From: Paraglaciecola sp. 20A4
GTDB taxonomy: Bacteria > Pseudomonadota > Gammaproteobacteria > Enterobacterales > Alteromonadaceae
Length of the DNA: 64,000 nt
Direction of reading: 5' to 3'
Assembly: GCF_011378905.1 (NCBI RefSeq)
Contig: NZ_WTPY01000005.1
Location: 203,252-267,251 of the forward strand
Shown: in pieces, positions 36,190 through 45,866 of the stretch
How positions within the stretch are numbered: the first letter of the stretch is position 1
How the letters are laid out: every line of letters starts with the position of its first letter
The notes under the pieces: model-generated
Seen by the model: the letters and a program-made list of their open reading frames with translations, nothing else
The model's database searches: none
Told to the model about the DNA's origin: nothing
Program-made: the position numbers and the translations under genes

Positions 36190-36203
36190 AATAATAAATT
36201 ATT
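36190..36203. promoter_or_regulatory. AT-rich inverted repeat just upstream of the MurR-like gene
   Basis: AATAATAAATTATT lies 15 bases before the ATG. Its complement AATAATTTATTATT is identical to the 14-base core of the inverted repeat between the DUF819 and nagB-II genes. Overlap with the ribosome site region suggests autorepression. Confidence 0.5.
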
Positions 36204-36218
36204 ACCTAGAGTTGCTTA

Positions 36219-37067
36219 ATGTCTACTTTCACAAAAATAAAAGCCATTAAAGATACCCTTTCTAACAGCGAACTTAAGCTGGCAAAATTCGTACTCAGCT
36301 CGTCCAATGCGGTACGTGATCTTTCGTCGCAAGAGCTGGCTAATGTGGTGGGCGTGAGCCAATCAAGTGTGGTTAAGTTTTCGCAAAAGCTCGGTTATAA
36401 AGGCTATCCAGCATTTAAGCTTGGAGTCATTGATGCGTTAAATGCCAACACTACTGATGCTAACCTACACGGTAAGATCACGTTAAACGACAGCTTTCGA
36501 CAAGTATCTGAAAAGTTATTAAGCAGTAAAGTTGCGGTATTAAATGAAACGAAGAACTTAAATGAAGAAACCTCCTTTCATCAAGCGGTAGAACTGCTTA
36601 AATCAGCCAAGCGCATCCTTATTTGCGGCTTAGGTGGTTCAGCGCTAGTAGGGAAAGACTTCTCTTATAAGCTACAAAAATTAGGTATGCTCGCTATTGA
36701 GGAGCCTGATATGCATGCACAATTAGCTTTTGCCGCGACCTTATCAGAGCAAGATTTAGTGTTTGCCATCAGTGAATCTGGCAGTACTCGAGAAATTGTT
36801 AACGTCGTAAAACAAGCTAAACAGAATAAATGCAAAGTCATTACTGTTACACGATACGGACCGACTCCAGTATCAGATTTAGCTGACATCAAACTGTATT
36901 CGGTAGCTGAAGAGGAATCTGCTCGTTTATCGTCGATTTTGGCGCGTACCGCTCAAGAGTTTATAATCGACATACTCTTTATTGCAATTACCCAGTCATC
37001 TCGGCAAGGTCGGCAATTATTGGAAAAAACCAATTCGATTGTTAGCGACTTTAGGCAATCTTCTTAA
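36219..37067 (+). CDS. MurR/RpiR-family transcriptional regulator
   Basis: The 282 residues comprise an N-terminal HTH_6 domain (about 1-77, LSSQELANVVGVSQSSVVKFSQKLGYKGYPAFK) and a C-terminal SIS domain (about 120-255, ILICGLGGSALVGKDFSYKL, FAISESGSTREIV). The SIS domain binds a phosphosugar. E. coli MurR represses murQP and is released by MurNAc-6-phosphate, and this gene lies in a MurNAc locus, so the same effector is likely. GlcNAc-6-phosphate or GlcN-6-phosphate are alternatives. The inverted repeat before its start suggests self-control. It lies among the locus genes but separately transcribed from them. Confidence 0.92.
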   Translation: MSTFTKIKAIKDTLSNSELKLAKFVLSSSNAVRDLSSQELANVVGVSQSSVVKFSQKLGYKGYPAFKLGVIDALNANTTDANLHGKITLNDSFRQVSEKLLSSKVAVLNETKNLNEETSFHQAVELLKSAKRILICGLGGSALVGKDFSYKLQKLGMLAIEEPDMHAQLAFAATLSEQDLVFAISESGSTREIVNVVKQAKQNKCKVITVTRYGPTPVSDLADIKLYSVAEEESARLSSILARTAQEFIIDILFIAITQSSRQGRQLLEKTNSIVSDFRQSS

Positions 37068-37416
37068 CAATATCTATGTAAAAACGTCAATTTTCACCCC
37101 TAATTCGACTCAATTAGCCGATTTTATCCGAGTTTACTTAATCGCTTAGGATAACTAATTGATGTACCGCAACATATTCCCCATATGCCAATTCTCGCGC
37201 CGATAGAATGTGTTTAAATCTCAAGCAATTTGTTTGAATGGCAAACAGATTACGAACAATTTCCAACCAAATGAAAAGTTGTTAACACTATTTAACAAAA
37301 TATTTACGCTATATTTGTTTGAAATATCACCTTATCACCAATACAATCCGCTGCAATCTGCACTTATAGCAGATGAATTCCTTATCTTTCTAATAAATAC
37401 CTCTTCAGGGACATAT
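37068..37416 (+). other. 349-base upstream region of the second TonB receptor
   Basis: A plus-strand open frame from 37210 runs into the receptor, but its first 69 codons lack a signal peptide and contain the true leader only afterwards, so this region is treated as non-coding. It is AT-rich and has no copy of the AGAATAAT octamer. No terminator for the upstream regulator gene was recognised. Confidence 0.5.
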
Positions 37417-40266
37417 ATGAACAAAATCACTCAAGCCGTTAAGGTTGCGTTGTTAGGTAGCTCTATTGCTATGACTAACAGTGCCTTAGCTCAGCAAAGC
37501 GAAAACTCGCAAATTACGGACACGGTAGAAAAAATTCAAATCACAGGTTCGCGCATTCTACGTGAAGGCGCTATTGCCCCCTCACCTGTGACAGTGCTTA
37601 GTGGCGAAAGTTTACTTAATACTGGCGCCATGAATATCGGTGAAGCGTTGAATGAATTGCCCGCATTAGCGAGCACTTACTCTTTATCCAACTCTGGCCA
37701 ATTTATTGGTACGGCGGGTTTGAGCCTTCTTGATTTACGCGGAATGGGCACTGAACGAACCCTAGTATTGGTTAATGGCAAGCGCCACGTCGCAAGCAGT
37801 GCTGGCACCTCTTCGGTAGATACCAACACCATTCCTACCAGTTGGATCGAACGCGTTGAAATCATCACTGGCGGCGCATCAGCTGTTTACGGTGCTGACG
37901 CAGTAACCGGTGTGGTTAACTTTATTCTTAAAGACAAAATTGAAGGCCTGCAAGTCAGCGCCACTAAAGGCTATGCCGATAACCATGATTACAGCAACGA
38001 TAAGTATTCATTCTCTTACGGCACTAACTTCAACGATGATCGCGGTAACATCGCCTTCTCGGTTGAGCACAGCAGCCAAGAAAGCCTGAACGCCCTTGAT
38101 AACCCGTGGACGTCCACTTCATACCGTAATTTAACAAACAACGCGCAAACTGATGAAAATAAAGATTCTTTAGCGTTCCCAGATGATATCTATACCCCAA
38201 ATGCGGGTATTTACGCACTCAGCAACGCAGGTACCTTTGCAATAGGGGATGATTACTACTCATTTAACCCGAACGGCTCAGTACGTGATGTATACCTTGG
38301 CGATAACGTAGATGGTATTGCCTGTGAGGATTGTGATTTTATCAACTTGAATCAGTTCACCGAGCTTCAACCTGAGTTTGACCGTACTAACTATAACCTT
38401 AAGTTGAGCTACGACCTAACCGACAACATTCGTGGATATGTGGAAGGCAAGTACGCTCGAACGCGCTCTACTAATATTGCTCAGCCTGCATTTTTCTTCT
38501 TTGAAAGCGACGCAGATGCGATCACTATCCAAAACGATAACCCTTACGCTGGCGAGGATTTACGCGCTCTAATGGGTGCAAATAATCTTACTAAAATTAC
38601 TATCGACCGTATGTTGACCGATGTTGGCCGGCGTACAGAAGATGATGAGCGTGAAACCACAGCATTTGTTGCCGGCCTTCAAGGTTATATCAATGATGAT
38701 TGGGGTTTTGAAGCCTACATCACTCGCGGTGAAACTAAGTTAGAACGTGCCAACAAAAACAATCTCGTATTAGCTAACTTCTATAATGCAGTAGATGCCG
38801 TAGAAGGTGATGATGGCTCAATTGTGTGCCGTGATACTGCTGCGCAAGCAGCAGGCTGTGTACCCTTGAACTTGTTAGGTGACGGCGCGCCAAGCGAAGC
38901 CGCTCGTAACTACGTTAACACCACCTCTGTTGGTAACAGCACCATCACTCAAACGGTTGTAGGCGGCTCAGTAAACAACTCTGGTATTTATGAATTACCA
39001 GCAGGTTATGTGGGTTTTGCTGCAGGTATTGAATACCGTAAAGAAGAAAGCGAAATTGAAGAGCCTAACAACGCTGAAGGCACATTTTTCAACGTATTAG
39101 GTGAAGACAAGGGCGATTTTAATGTTAAAGAAGCTTACGTTGAGTTCTCAGTGCCATTGTTGGCTGACCTGCCAGGCATTCAAGATCTGAATTTTGAAAC
39201 CGCACTACGCATTGCTGATTACAGCACTATCGGTAATGCAAAAAGCTGGAAGTTAGGTCTAGATTGGCAAGTGTATGATGACTTACGTATTCGTTCTACC
39301 CACTCATCAGCCCTGCGCGCACCTAACATCAGCGAATTGTTCGGTGAAGCAAGCCAGACGTTTTTCAGTATCGACGATCCTTGTAAAACCTCTGAGTTAG
39401 GTCAACTGGCTGACGCATCGACACGTACCACGAACTGTGCAGCTTTAGGCGTGCCAACTGAATTTGATTCAGATTACGATCAAGCAACGATTGAAGGCGA
39501 GCAAGGCGGAAACATTAACCTTCGTGCTGAAGAATCAAAAAGTACGACTGTGGGCGTGGTTTATCAGCCGTCTTACCTTGAAGGCTTTGTTGCCACAGTA
39601 GATTACTGGAAAATTGAGCTGACCAACGCCATTTCTTCAGTAGACTCTCAAACCATTCTTGATCGTTGTGTCGATAACACGAGCGGTGTGAGCAATGATT
39701 ACTGCTCGCTTATCTCCCGTGATGCAAGCGGTGAAATTTCACAAATCAGAAGCTTTGCCCTTAACCTTTCAGGTCAAGATGCTGCAGGTGTAGATTTCGA
39801 ACTTGGTTATGACTTTGATGCGTTTGGCGGATCATTCAAAACTAACCTAATCGGTACTTACCTTATTGAGCGTAAAGAATATCCGTTCCAAGAAGATACC
39901 TCTGACTATGTTGAATATGCAGGTACTGCAGGCGAATCAGAGTGGCAAGGTATGGTAAGCGTGAACTATATGGTTGATGCATGGCAAGCGGGTATCAAAA
40001 CTCGTTATTTAGAGCGTGTAAGCATCTTTGATAACCAAGAGCTTGCGGTTAACCCTAACCGTAGCACCTTGATGGAATATGGCTCATACGCAGTTTCTGA
40101 CGTCACTGTAGGCTATGCATTTGAAAATGGTTTATCACTAACAGTCGGCGTAGATAACGTGTTCAACCGCGAACTTCCTTACGGAACAACCGGAACAGGC
40201 GAGAAGACAGGTGCTTATGAAAATATTGGTCGCTTTGGCTATATAACACTTTCATACGTGATGTAA
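37417..40266 (+). CDS. TonB-dependent receptor, 949 aa
   Basis: The signal peptide MNKITQAVKVALLGSSIAM is cut near ALAQQ. The plug domain covers about 30-165 (ITGSRILREG, NIGEALNELPAL, DLRGMGTERTLVLVNGKRHV, GGASAVYGADAVTGVVNFIL), followed by the barrel to the C-terminal FGYITLSYVM. It lacks the carboxypeptidase-like domain of the first receptor. The start at 37417 gives a clean signal peptide and has AGGGA at 7 bases. Its place after the MurR-like gene suggests uptake of wall-derived sugars or peptides across the outer membrane, which is inference. It ends in a symmetrical terminator. Confidence 0.92.
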   Translation: MNKITQAVKVALLGSSIAMTNSALAQQSENSQITDTVEKIQITGSRILREGAIAPSPVTVLSGESLLNTGAMNIGEALNELPALASTYSLSNSGQFIGTAGLSLLDLRGMGTERTLVLVNGKRHVASSAGTSSVDTNTIPTSWIERVEIITGGASAVYGADAVTGVVNFILKDKIEGLQVSATKGYADNHDYSNDKYSFSYGTNFNDDRGNIAFSVEHSSQESLNALDNPWTSTSYRNLTNNAQTDENKDSLAFPDDIYTPNAGIYALSNAGTFAIGDDYYSFNPNGSVRDVYLGDNVDGIACEDCDFINLNQFTELQPEFDRTNYNLKLSYDLTDNIRGYVEGKYARTRSTNIAQPAFFFFESDADAITIQNDNPYAGEDLRALMGANNLTKITIDRMLTDVGRRTEDDERETTAFVAGLQGYINDDWGFEAYITRGETKLERANKNNLVLANFYNAVDAVEGDDGSIVCRDTAAQAAGCVPLNLLGDGAPSEAARNYVNTTSVGNSTITQTVVGGSVNNSGIYELPAGYVGFAAGIEYRKEESEIEEPNNAEGTFFNVLGEDKGDFNVKEAYVEFSVPLLADLPGIQDLNFETALRIADYSTIGNAKSWKLGLDWQVYDDLRIRSTHSSALRAPNISELFGEASQTFFSIDDPCKTSELGQLADASTRTTNCAALGVPTEFDSDYDQATIEGEQGGNINLRAEESKSTTVGVVYQPSYLEGFVATVDYWKIELTNAISSVDSQTILDRCVDNTSGVSNDYCSLISRDASGEISQIRSFALNLSGQDAAGVDFELGYDFDAFGGSFKTNLIGTYLIERKEYPFQEDTSDYVEYAGTAGESEWQGMVSVNYMVDAWQAGIKTRYLERVSIFDNQELAVNPNRSTLMEYGSYAVSDVTVGYAFENGLSLTVGVDNVFNRELPYGTTGTGEKTGAYENIGRFGYITLSYVM

Positions 40267-40298
40267 TCGCCATTTATCTCAGTAGAAAATAACACATT

Positions 40299-40324
40299 AA
40301 AAAGGCCTCAATTGAGGCCTTTTT
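40299..40324. terminator. Bidirectional terminator between TonB receptor and PepSY gene
   Basis: A perfect 26-base palindrome, 13 bases per arm, with GAGGCC/GGCCTC core and A/T runs at both ends, lies between two convergent genes. Confidence 0.9.
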
Positions 40325-40358
40325 CATTGCTGTAATTCATCTCACGGCCCACTAAGCG

Positions 40359-40877
40359 CTATGAACCAAATACCACCACCAACAACGCAAATATAAAACC
40401 TACCCCAGCGATTTTGATACTATTTTTGAACACTTTGGCCTTGGGCATAAACATCAAAAATGCAGATACCACAAAAAACAACAGCACGATGCCAAAGGTA
40501 ATATTTAAGATAAATAAAGGACTATTGGTTGTGGCTTTGTGTAAATTGACTAATTTCCCCAACACCAATGGATAATCATCTTTAGTTACCACTGCTTCAC
40601 CGGTATCTTTATTATAAACACCATAGTTAAAGCGTACTTCGCTGGCGTCCTCACCAGTGACTTTAAACCCTTTTACATGCAACGCTTCCTCCAATGCCTG
40701 AGGATCAAGCTGAGCAGCTAATGTGTGCTGCGTGGTGTACTCGAATTTCATAAAGTCAGTACTGCGAAAGATCAACAAAATACCGCTCACCGCGTAAACC
40801 GACATAATGCCCGCCAGGAAAAACCCCAACCAGCGGTGATATTGCCTAAAAGTATTGTGAAATTTTGGTGATGCCAT
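40359..40877 (-). CDS. PepSY-domain membrane protein, 172 aa
   Basis: The protein begins HNTFRQYHRWLGFFLAGIMSVYAVSGILLIFR, the first helix and His-rich start of PepSY_TM proteins. A periplasmic PepSY-like segment follows (about 55-110), then two helices (about 118-140 and 148-170). Larger relatives act in siderophore-iron reduction, but this compact form has three helices and no clear partner. GAGG is 6 bases before the ATG. It is convergent with the TonB receptor gene. Its function in this locus is unknown. Confidence 0.85.
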   Translation of the reverse strand: MASPKFHNTFRQYHRWLGFFLAGIMSVYAVSGILLIFRSTDFMKFEYTTQHTLAAQLDPQALEEALHVKGFKVTGEDASEVRFNYGVYNKDTGEAVVTKDDYPLVLGKLVNLHKATTNSPLFILNITFGIVLLFFVVSAFLMFMPKAKVFKNSIKIAGVGFIFALLVVVFGS

Positions 40878-41283
40878 TATGTCCTCGGCTCAGGGATTAT
40901 TGAAATGCGTGTAATTGACAGTTTTACCTGCTAAACAGGTGAAAACGCCGTATTTAACCACACAGCTTCGTAGTTGTCTGATAACTTTACCTAAGTTTGC
41001 ATTGGCTTGGGCATTAAATAGCCACCTGATATAACCTATTTTGCGCTTTACATGATTTTATAAGAGGTGATTTAAGCGATAATGAATAAGGCAGACTTGC
41101 GCTAAATAAGCGTGCCGATATGGTTCAATCGCCTGCGGCCTTCCATCAGCCTTTATCTGAGGGTACTGGCGCGATGCAAGTTATGAAAAACGTTATCGGT
41201 GTAACGCGGCTGTATAGTCTAAAGTTAACCTTCAAGGATAGTCATTAGAACGTTGCGAACCGCTAGTCAACAATTCAGAGCGT
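40878..41283. other. 406-base intergenic region between PepSY and namZ genes
   Basis: This should hold the PepSY gene promoter and the 3' end of the murQ-namZ transcript. No clear U-run terminator was found. A 42-codon plus-strand frame (41120-41248) lacks a ribosome site and is not called. Confidence 0.45.
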
Positions 41284-42462
41284 TTATTCATATAGTAGAT
41301 AAGGCTGACGTTGGGCTTTAAACTTCATAAGCCCAGCCTGCCAACTCTGCTTTATTTGCTCTGCGCTTTGACCTGCTTGAATCGCTTTACGCATCTGGTC
41401 AGTGCCTGCAAGTTTGTCCATAAAATCAGCTCGCTCAAACAACTCCATACCATCCTTGGCAAATTGTACTTGGGCTGAAATTAACCAATCTAAATCCAAC
41501 CCTCTTTGTCGACTCTGACGTAAATCTACACCATTAAGTTTTTTGCCCTCGAGCTTAGGATGTAACGCACTGCCGGGACGAGATTCAGGGCTAAATTCGA
41601 ATGAGCCCATCGCAATGTCATTGAAACCAAACGCTTGGAAAGGAAAATCGGTACCTCGGCCAACACTAATGGGGGTGGCTTCAAAAAAGCATAGACTAGG
41701 GTACAAACCTATCGCTTGATCGTTAGGTAAATTAGGACTCGGGGCGACAGGCAATGAATAGAACATATCCCGCTTATAATTGGCTAACGGTATAGTCACC
41801 AAATCAAGCGTCTGTGCTTGATTTATCCACTTTTCACCTTTGATCATACGGGCGAGTTCGGCCACTGTCATACCGTGTAAGACCGGTATGGGATGCATGC
41901 CTACAAATGAGCGAAACTCAGGCTCAAGGATCGGCCCGTCGATGAAGCGACCGTTCGGATTGGGTCGGTCCAATACCATAAAGCGGATACCGGCTTCAGC
42001 AGCTGCTTCCATCATATAATGCATGGAGCTAATGTAAGTATAAAAGCGCACACCTACATCCTGAATATCAAATACGATCACGTCTAGTTGTTGCAGCATT
42101 TCAAGAGGTGGCTTTTTAAATTTTCCGTAAATCGAGGTAATTGGGATCCCCGTTTTAGCATCTATCTCACTGTTAACATGGGCTCCGGCATCATGGTCAC
42201 CGCGAAAACCGTGTTCAGGGGCAAATATTCGCGTGACGTTTATATTGTTCTCTAATAGATAATCGGCTAAGTGCGTCTGACCGACCATAGATGTCTGGTT
42301 TACTAGTAACCCTACGCGCTGACCTTTTAACTGAGCTAAGTAAGCGTCAGGGCGTTCGGCAGCAACTTTAATATCAGCACTAGCGAGGACCGCTTTATCA
42401 GACTGGCTAGCGCAGGCGCTTAACAATAACCCGAACGCAATAAAAAGTAATATCCTCATCAT
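41284..42462 (-). CDS. namZ: NamZ-type exo-beta-N-acetylmuramidase (DUF1343, GH171)
   Basis: This is a 392-residue lipoprotein (lipobox LLSAC) with the DUF1343 signatures [58 protein letters not shown] and [14 protein letters not shown]. Bacillus subtilis NamZ (YbbC) of this family removes MurNAc from the non-reducing end of peptidoglycan fragments. Together with NagZ and the amidases it would reduce wall chains to single sugars. Its ATG overlaps the murQ stop by 4 bases (ATGA), showing translational coupling. It is the last gene of the six-gene operon. Confidence 0.93.
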   Translation of the reverse strand: MMRILLFIAFGLLLSACASQSDKAVLASADIKVAAERPDAYLAQLKGQRVGLLVNQTSMVGQTHLADYLLENNINVTRIFAPEHGFRGDHDAGAHVNSEIDAKTGIPITSIYGKFKKPPLEMLQQLDVIVFDIQDVGVRFYTYISSMHYMMEAAAEAGIRFMVLDRPNPNGRFIDGPILEPEFRSFVGMHPIPVLHGMTVAELARMIKGEKWINQAQTLDLVTIPLANYKRDMFYSLPVAPSPNLPNDQAIGLYPSLCFFEATPISVGRGTDFPFQAFGFNDIAMGSFEFSPESRPGSALHPKLEGKKLNGVDLRQSRQRGLDLDWLISAQVQFAKDGMELFERADFMDKLAGTDQMRKAIQAGQSAEQIKQSWQAGLMKFKAQRQPYLLYE

Positions 42463-43379
42463 TTGTCTTTAGACACAGCATGGCGTAGATAGCCATTATG
42501 CTGGGTCAACTTCTCACGGGCCTGATCTACGCTGCTACTGGTGAGGATCATCAAAATCGCAACTTTTACTTCTTTATTGGCTTGAACCAGCGCTTCTGAT
42601 GCGGTTTGCTCATCGCAATCCGTGGCCTGCATCACAATACGTATCGCTCTGGCATACAGCTTTTGGTTGCTAGCTTTTACGTCAACCATTAAATTTTGAT
42701 AAGTTTTACCAATACGGATCATACTGGCCGTACTTAACATATTAAGAATAAGCTTCTGGGCGGTACCTGATTTCAAGCGGGTAGAGCCAGTCAGTACTTC
42801 AGGGCCTACCTGGGCGCAAATATCAATATCAGCTATCTGACCAATTAACGATTTGGCACTGCAGTTAAGGGCGATAGTCTTTGCCCCGCACTGCTTGGCA
42901 TATTCAAGTCCGGCAGCTACGTAGGGTGTGCGACCACTAGCTGCAATACCCACTAACACGTCTTTTGAATTTAACCCTATCGCCTTCAAATCATCAACCG
43001 CCATTTCACGATTATCTTCAGCACCCTCAACTGCATGTGTCACCGCTTTTTCACCACCGGCAATAAGGCCGATTACCATGCCCTGTGGCACGCTAAAGGT
43101 CGGCATACATTCAACTGCATCCAGAATACCTAAACGCCCGCTGGTACCGGCGCCCATATAAATTAAGCGTCCATTGTGCGTAAAGCTTTCAACTATCGCA
43201 TCGACTCCAAGCGCGATATTAGGCAACACAGCATTAACCGCTGCGGCAACTTTATAGTCTTCAAGATTAATTTTTTCTAAGATCGCCAATGTCGATAAGG
43301 TATCGATATTAAGCGTGTCATGATTGCGCCCCTCAGAGGCGATCGTGTTCAATTCACTGAGTAAATTTGCTTGCGTCAT
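42459..43379 (-). CDS. murQ: N-acetylmuramic acid 6-phosphate etherase
   Basis: MurQ (306 aa) cleaves the D-lactyl ether of MurNAc-6-phosphate, giving GlcNAc-6-phosphate and lactate in the cytoplasm. Family motifs are [22 protein letters not shown] (SIS domain with a catalytic Glu), AVEGAEDN (second Glu), [13 protein letters not shown] and [20 protein letters not shown]. Length is standard. It lies 16 bases after the kinase gene and overlaps namZ. The product feeds nagA, encoded in the divergent operon. Confidence 0.97.
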   Translation of the reverse strand: MTQANLLSELNTIASEGRNHDTLNIDTLSTLAILEKINLEDYKVAAAVNAVLPNIALGVDAIVESFTHNGRLIYMGAGTSGRLGILDAVECMPTFSVPQGMVIGLIAGGEKAVTHAVEGAEDNREMAVDDLKAIGLNSKDVLVGIAASGRTPYVAAGLEYAKQCGAKTIALNCSAKSLIGQIADIDICAQVGPEVLTGSTRLKSGTAQKLILNMLSTASMIRIGKTYQNLMVDVKASNQKLYARAIRIVMQATDCDEQTASEALVQANKEVKVAILMILTSSSVDQAREKLTQHNGYLRHAVSKDK

Positions 43380-43395
43380 AGGGTTTTACTTACGC

Positions 43396-44283
43396 TTAGT
43401 TAGTCGCTGAAGGCGAAAACAATTGTTTCGCCAACAAACAAGCGCCATCTAAGGAATTACCCTTAGTTGGCATAATTAAATTACGATAAGTCGTACTGAG
43501 TAATTCATTACTCGGCTCAGCTAACCCGCCCATTAAGACTAAGGGTAAGTTACTTGAACCACAGGTTCGTTTAATCAATTTTTCGATCATGTTGGCGTGA
43601 GCGGTCAACACTTCTAACGCCACAATGCAGTCATCTTTTAAGGTAAATATATGCGGAGCAAGCGTTGCATAATCTGCAGGTTTAGCAATCGCTAACCACT
43701 GTAAAATAGATTGACGGCTGTAGCCAATTTGACTGGCTATGTACAAACTCAAAGTACTTTTTGCCACGCCATTATTATCCATTTCTAATAATAATTTTTG
43801 CACCGCAAGGTAGCCTAATTTGGCACCGCCACCTTCATCTCCAATACAAAAACCCCATCCGCCGATCATCTTTTCAGTGCCATCAAGATCCATACGCATA
43901 CCAACTGATCCGGTGCCTAAAGCAACAACAGCAACGGGTTGACCTGCATTGGCACCGTACAATGATGTTTTAGCATCGGACACCACCTCTAGATAAGCAA
44001 AGTCAAAGGGCAAATCTTGTTCTAACTTTGCCACAAGTTGTCTGTCACCAGCGCCGGCGAGGCCAAAAACGCTCGAAACTTGCGGCGCCTTGCATCCAGC
44101 TTGGTCTAACAATTGTCCACAGGCATCAGTAATACTGGCTAAGGCTACTGAATAATCATTACTCAAGGATGCTGCGCCCACGCTCACCTGCCATTGCATA
44201 GACGTCGTTAAATTGACCAGACGAGCTACAGTCTTAGTGCCGCCTCCATCTAAACCAAGAATATATTCAATTGTATTATTCAT
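43396..44283 (-). CDS. BadF/BadG-type amino-sugar kinase, probable MurNAc/GlcNAc kinase
   Basis: This 295-residue ASKHA-fold kinase has LGLDGGGTKTVARLV (phosphate 1), VVALGTGSVGMRM (phosphate 2) and GGWGFCIGDEGGGAKLGYLAVQ, typical of the BadF/NagK-like group that includes Clostridium MurK. Placed between a sugar symporter and MurQ, and with no anmK or PTS murP in the window, it is the best candidate to make MurNAc-6-phosphate. It may also phosphorylate GlcNAc. Its ATG overlaps the symporter stop (ATGA) and has AGGGA at 9 bases. Confidence 0.9.
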   Translation of the reverse strand: MNNTIEYILGLDGGGTKTVARLVNLTTSMQWQVSVGAASLSNDYSVALASITDACGQLLDQAGCKAPQVSSVFGLAGAGDRQLVAKLEQDLPFDFAYLEVVSDAKTSLYGANAGQPVAVVALGTGSVGMRMDLDGTEKMIGGWGFCIGDEGGGAKLGYLAVQKLLLEMDNNGVAKSTLSLYIASQIGYSRQSILQWLAIAKPADYATLAPHIFTLKDDCIVALEVLTAHANMIEKLIKRTCGSSNLPLVLMGGLAEPSNELLSTTYRNLIMPTKGNSLDGACLLAKQLFSPSATN

Positions 44284-45860
44284 ATTTTCTGTCCCTGAAA
44301 AAGTGAGTTATCGCAGCCCTTAGCCGATAAACACACTAAGGTCGCAACCAACGTAGCAATGCACAATTGCCAAGTGAATCCGATAGGCACAATCCATTCT
44401 GGCGGTAAATACAGTGTCATCACGTATGGTTGAAATAATAGCGTAGTCATAAAGCCACAAATAAGCGCTGCTAATACTGTGGCGGGGCTACCCCGCTTAG
44501 TAAATATTGCAGTGAAATAAACCCCTAACAAGCCACTATATGAGAACACCATTACCCCTAATGCAAACTGTAGTAATGGCGTGTCTGTGTACTGTTGCCA
44601 GTAAAAACACAAACAAGCCATGGCGCCTAACGATGCTGCCACTAAGCCCATAGCGACTCGACCAGCTCCCACATAATGCATATCGCTGTGGCTTTTACCC
44701 TTACTTTTCTGCCACGGAGCGTAAATATCTTGTACCAATACCGAAGCCATAGAATTCAGCCCGGAATTAAGTGTTGATAACGCTGCAGCCACTATGCCAA
44801 CAGTTACCAACGCCCGTACTCCAGATGGAATATGATTCAGTACGTAATACATAAAGATAGTCACGGGCTCACCTTCAAATGTAGGTAAAACCTCGCCTGT
44901 GACGCCACTGTGCATTAAATCTGGACGCTGATAATAAATATACAATAACAAGCCAATGACAATGAATAGCAGCATAATGGGGATGACCATGACGATGGAA
45001 TAAAGCATAGCTTTACTGCCTTCTTTGGCATTTTTACATGTCAGTACTCGCTGCGTCATATCTTGATCTAAACCAAAAGCGGCAATATTCAACAACACAA
45101 ATCCAGTAAATACCGACCATATGTTAAACACCCCACTGGGGCTGAAATCCCAGTCGAATTTGAATAACGCTAACTTCGATGCTTCCCCCGCGCCAGGATT
45201 ATTCAACACATTGATAACAGCAGATAGATCGCTTGGTATGGCGGCGACTAAGCAGTAAATAACCGCTACAGCAGCACTGACATAAACACCACACTGGATC
45301 ACGTCACTGTAAATCACCGTTTTAATGCCGCCGTAAACGGTATATAGCAGACCAGCGATAGTTAAAATGCAGGTCGCAGTGATCACATGGGACGCTTGAA
45401 TATCGGCAAATAAAATCATTGAAACAGCGATAGCAGCCATATATAAACGAGCACCGCTGGCGAACACTCGACCACATAAGTACATCAAGCCGGCTTGTTT
45501 CTTAGCCTTCGGCCCAAAACGTACCTCAAGCAACTCATAGACGGTATACACATTGTATTGATAGAACTTAGGGATCAAAAATGCCGCGACAAAGAAAGCC
45601 GCTACAAAGGCCCCCAAATTAGTGGCTAGGTAGGATAAATCTCCCCGATAGCCTTGATCCGGTCCACCTAGAAATGTCGCCGCAGATTGCGAGGTAGCCA
45701 ACACTGATATAGCAACCGCCCACACGGGCATGGTATTGCCACCACGGAAATAATCTTGACTGTTCGCCGAACGACGATTGAAAAACCAACCAGACCCCAG
45801 CAATAGCAACCCATATGCGGCAAACACCAACCAATCTAAGCCTGAATATTGTGCGCTCAT
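44280..45860 (-). CDS. Sodium:solute symporter (SSS family), 526 aa
   Basis: About 13-14 transmembrane segments in the SSS arrangement are visible: FRGGNTMPVWAVAISVLATSQSAATFLGGPDQGY near the start, then VYGGIKTVIYSDVIQ and AALSTLNSGLNSMASVLVQDI. Family members import sugars, sialic acid or amino acids with Na+. From its operon (peptidase, sugar kinase, MurQ, NamZ) it probably imports MurNAc or GlcNAc. The ATG at 45858-45860 is chosen; a TTG two codons upstream directly abuts the previous stop. Confidence 0.92.
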   Translation of the reverse strand: MSAQYSGLDWLVFAAYGLLLLGSGWFFNRRSANSQDYFRGGNTMPVWAVAISVLATSQSAATFLGGPDQGYRGDLSYLATNLGAFVAAFFVAAFLIPKFYQYNVYTVYELLEVRFGPKAKKQAGLMYLCGRVFASGARLYMAAIAVSMILFADIQASHVITATCILTIAGLLYTVYGGIKTVIYSDVIQCGVYVSAAVAVIYCLVAAIPSDLSAVINVLNNPGAGEASKLALFKFDWDFSPSGVFNIWSVFTGFVLLNIAAFGLDQDMTQRVLTCKNAKEGSKAMLYSIVMVIPIMLLFIVIGLLLYIYYQRPDLMHSGVTGEVLPTFEGEPVTIFMYYVLNHIPSGVRALVTVGIVAAALSTLNSGLNSMASVLVQDIYAPWQKSKGKSHSDMHYVGAGRVAMGLVAASLGAMACLCFYWQQYTDTPLLQFALGVMVFSYSGLLGVYFTAIFTKRGSPATVLAALICGFMTTLLFQPYVMTLYLPPEWIVPIGFTWQLCIATLVATLVCLSAKGCDNSLFQGQKI

Positions 45861-45866
45861 GGACAA

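Noticed and set aside
37210..37416. Upstream extension of the second TonB receptor
   Set aside because: The added 69 residues precede a perfect signal peptide start with its own ribosome site, so they are untranslated leader.
41120..41248. 42-codon plus-strand frame with a faint likeness to the start of diacylglycerol kinase
   Set aside because: It has no ribosome site and no downstream continuation, and the likeness covers about 15 residues. It is too weak to call a gene or remnant.
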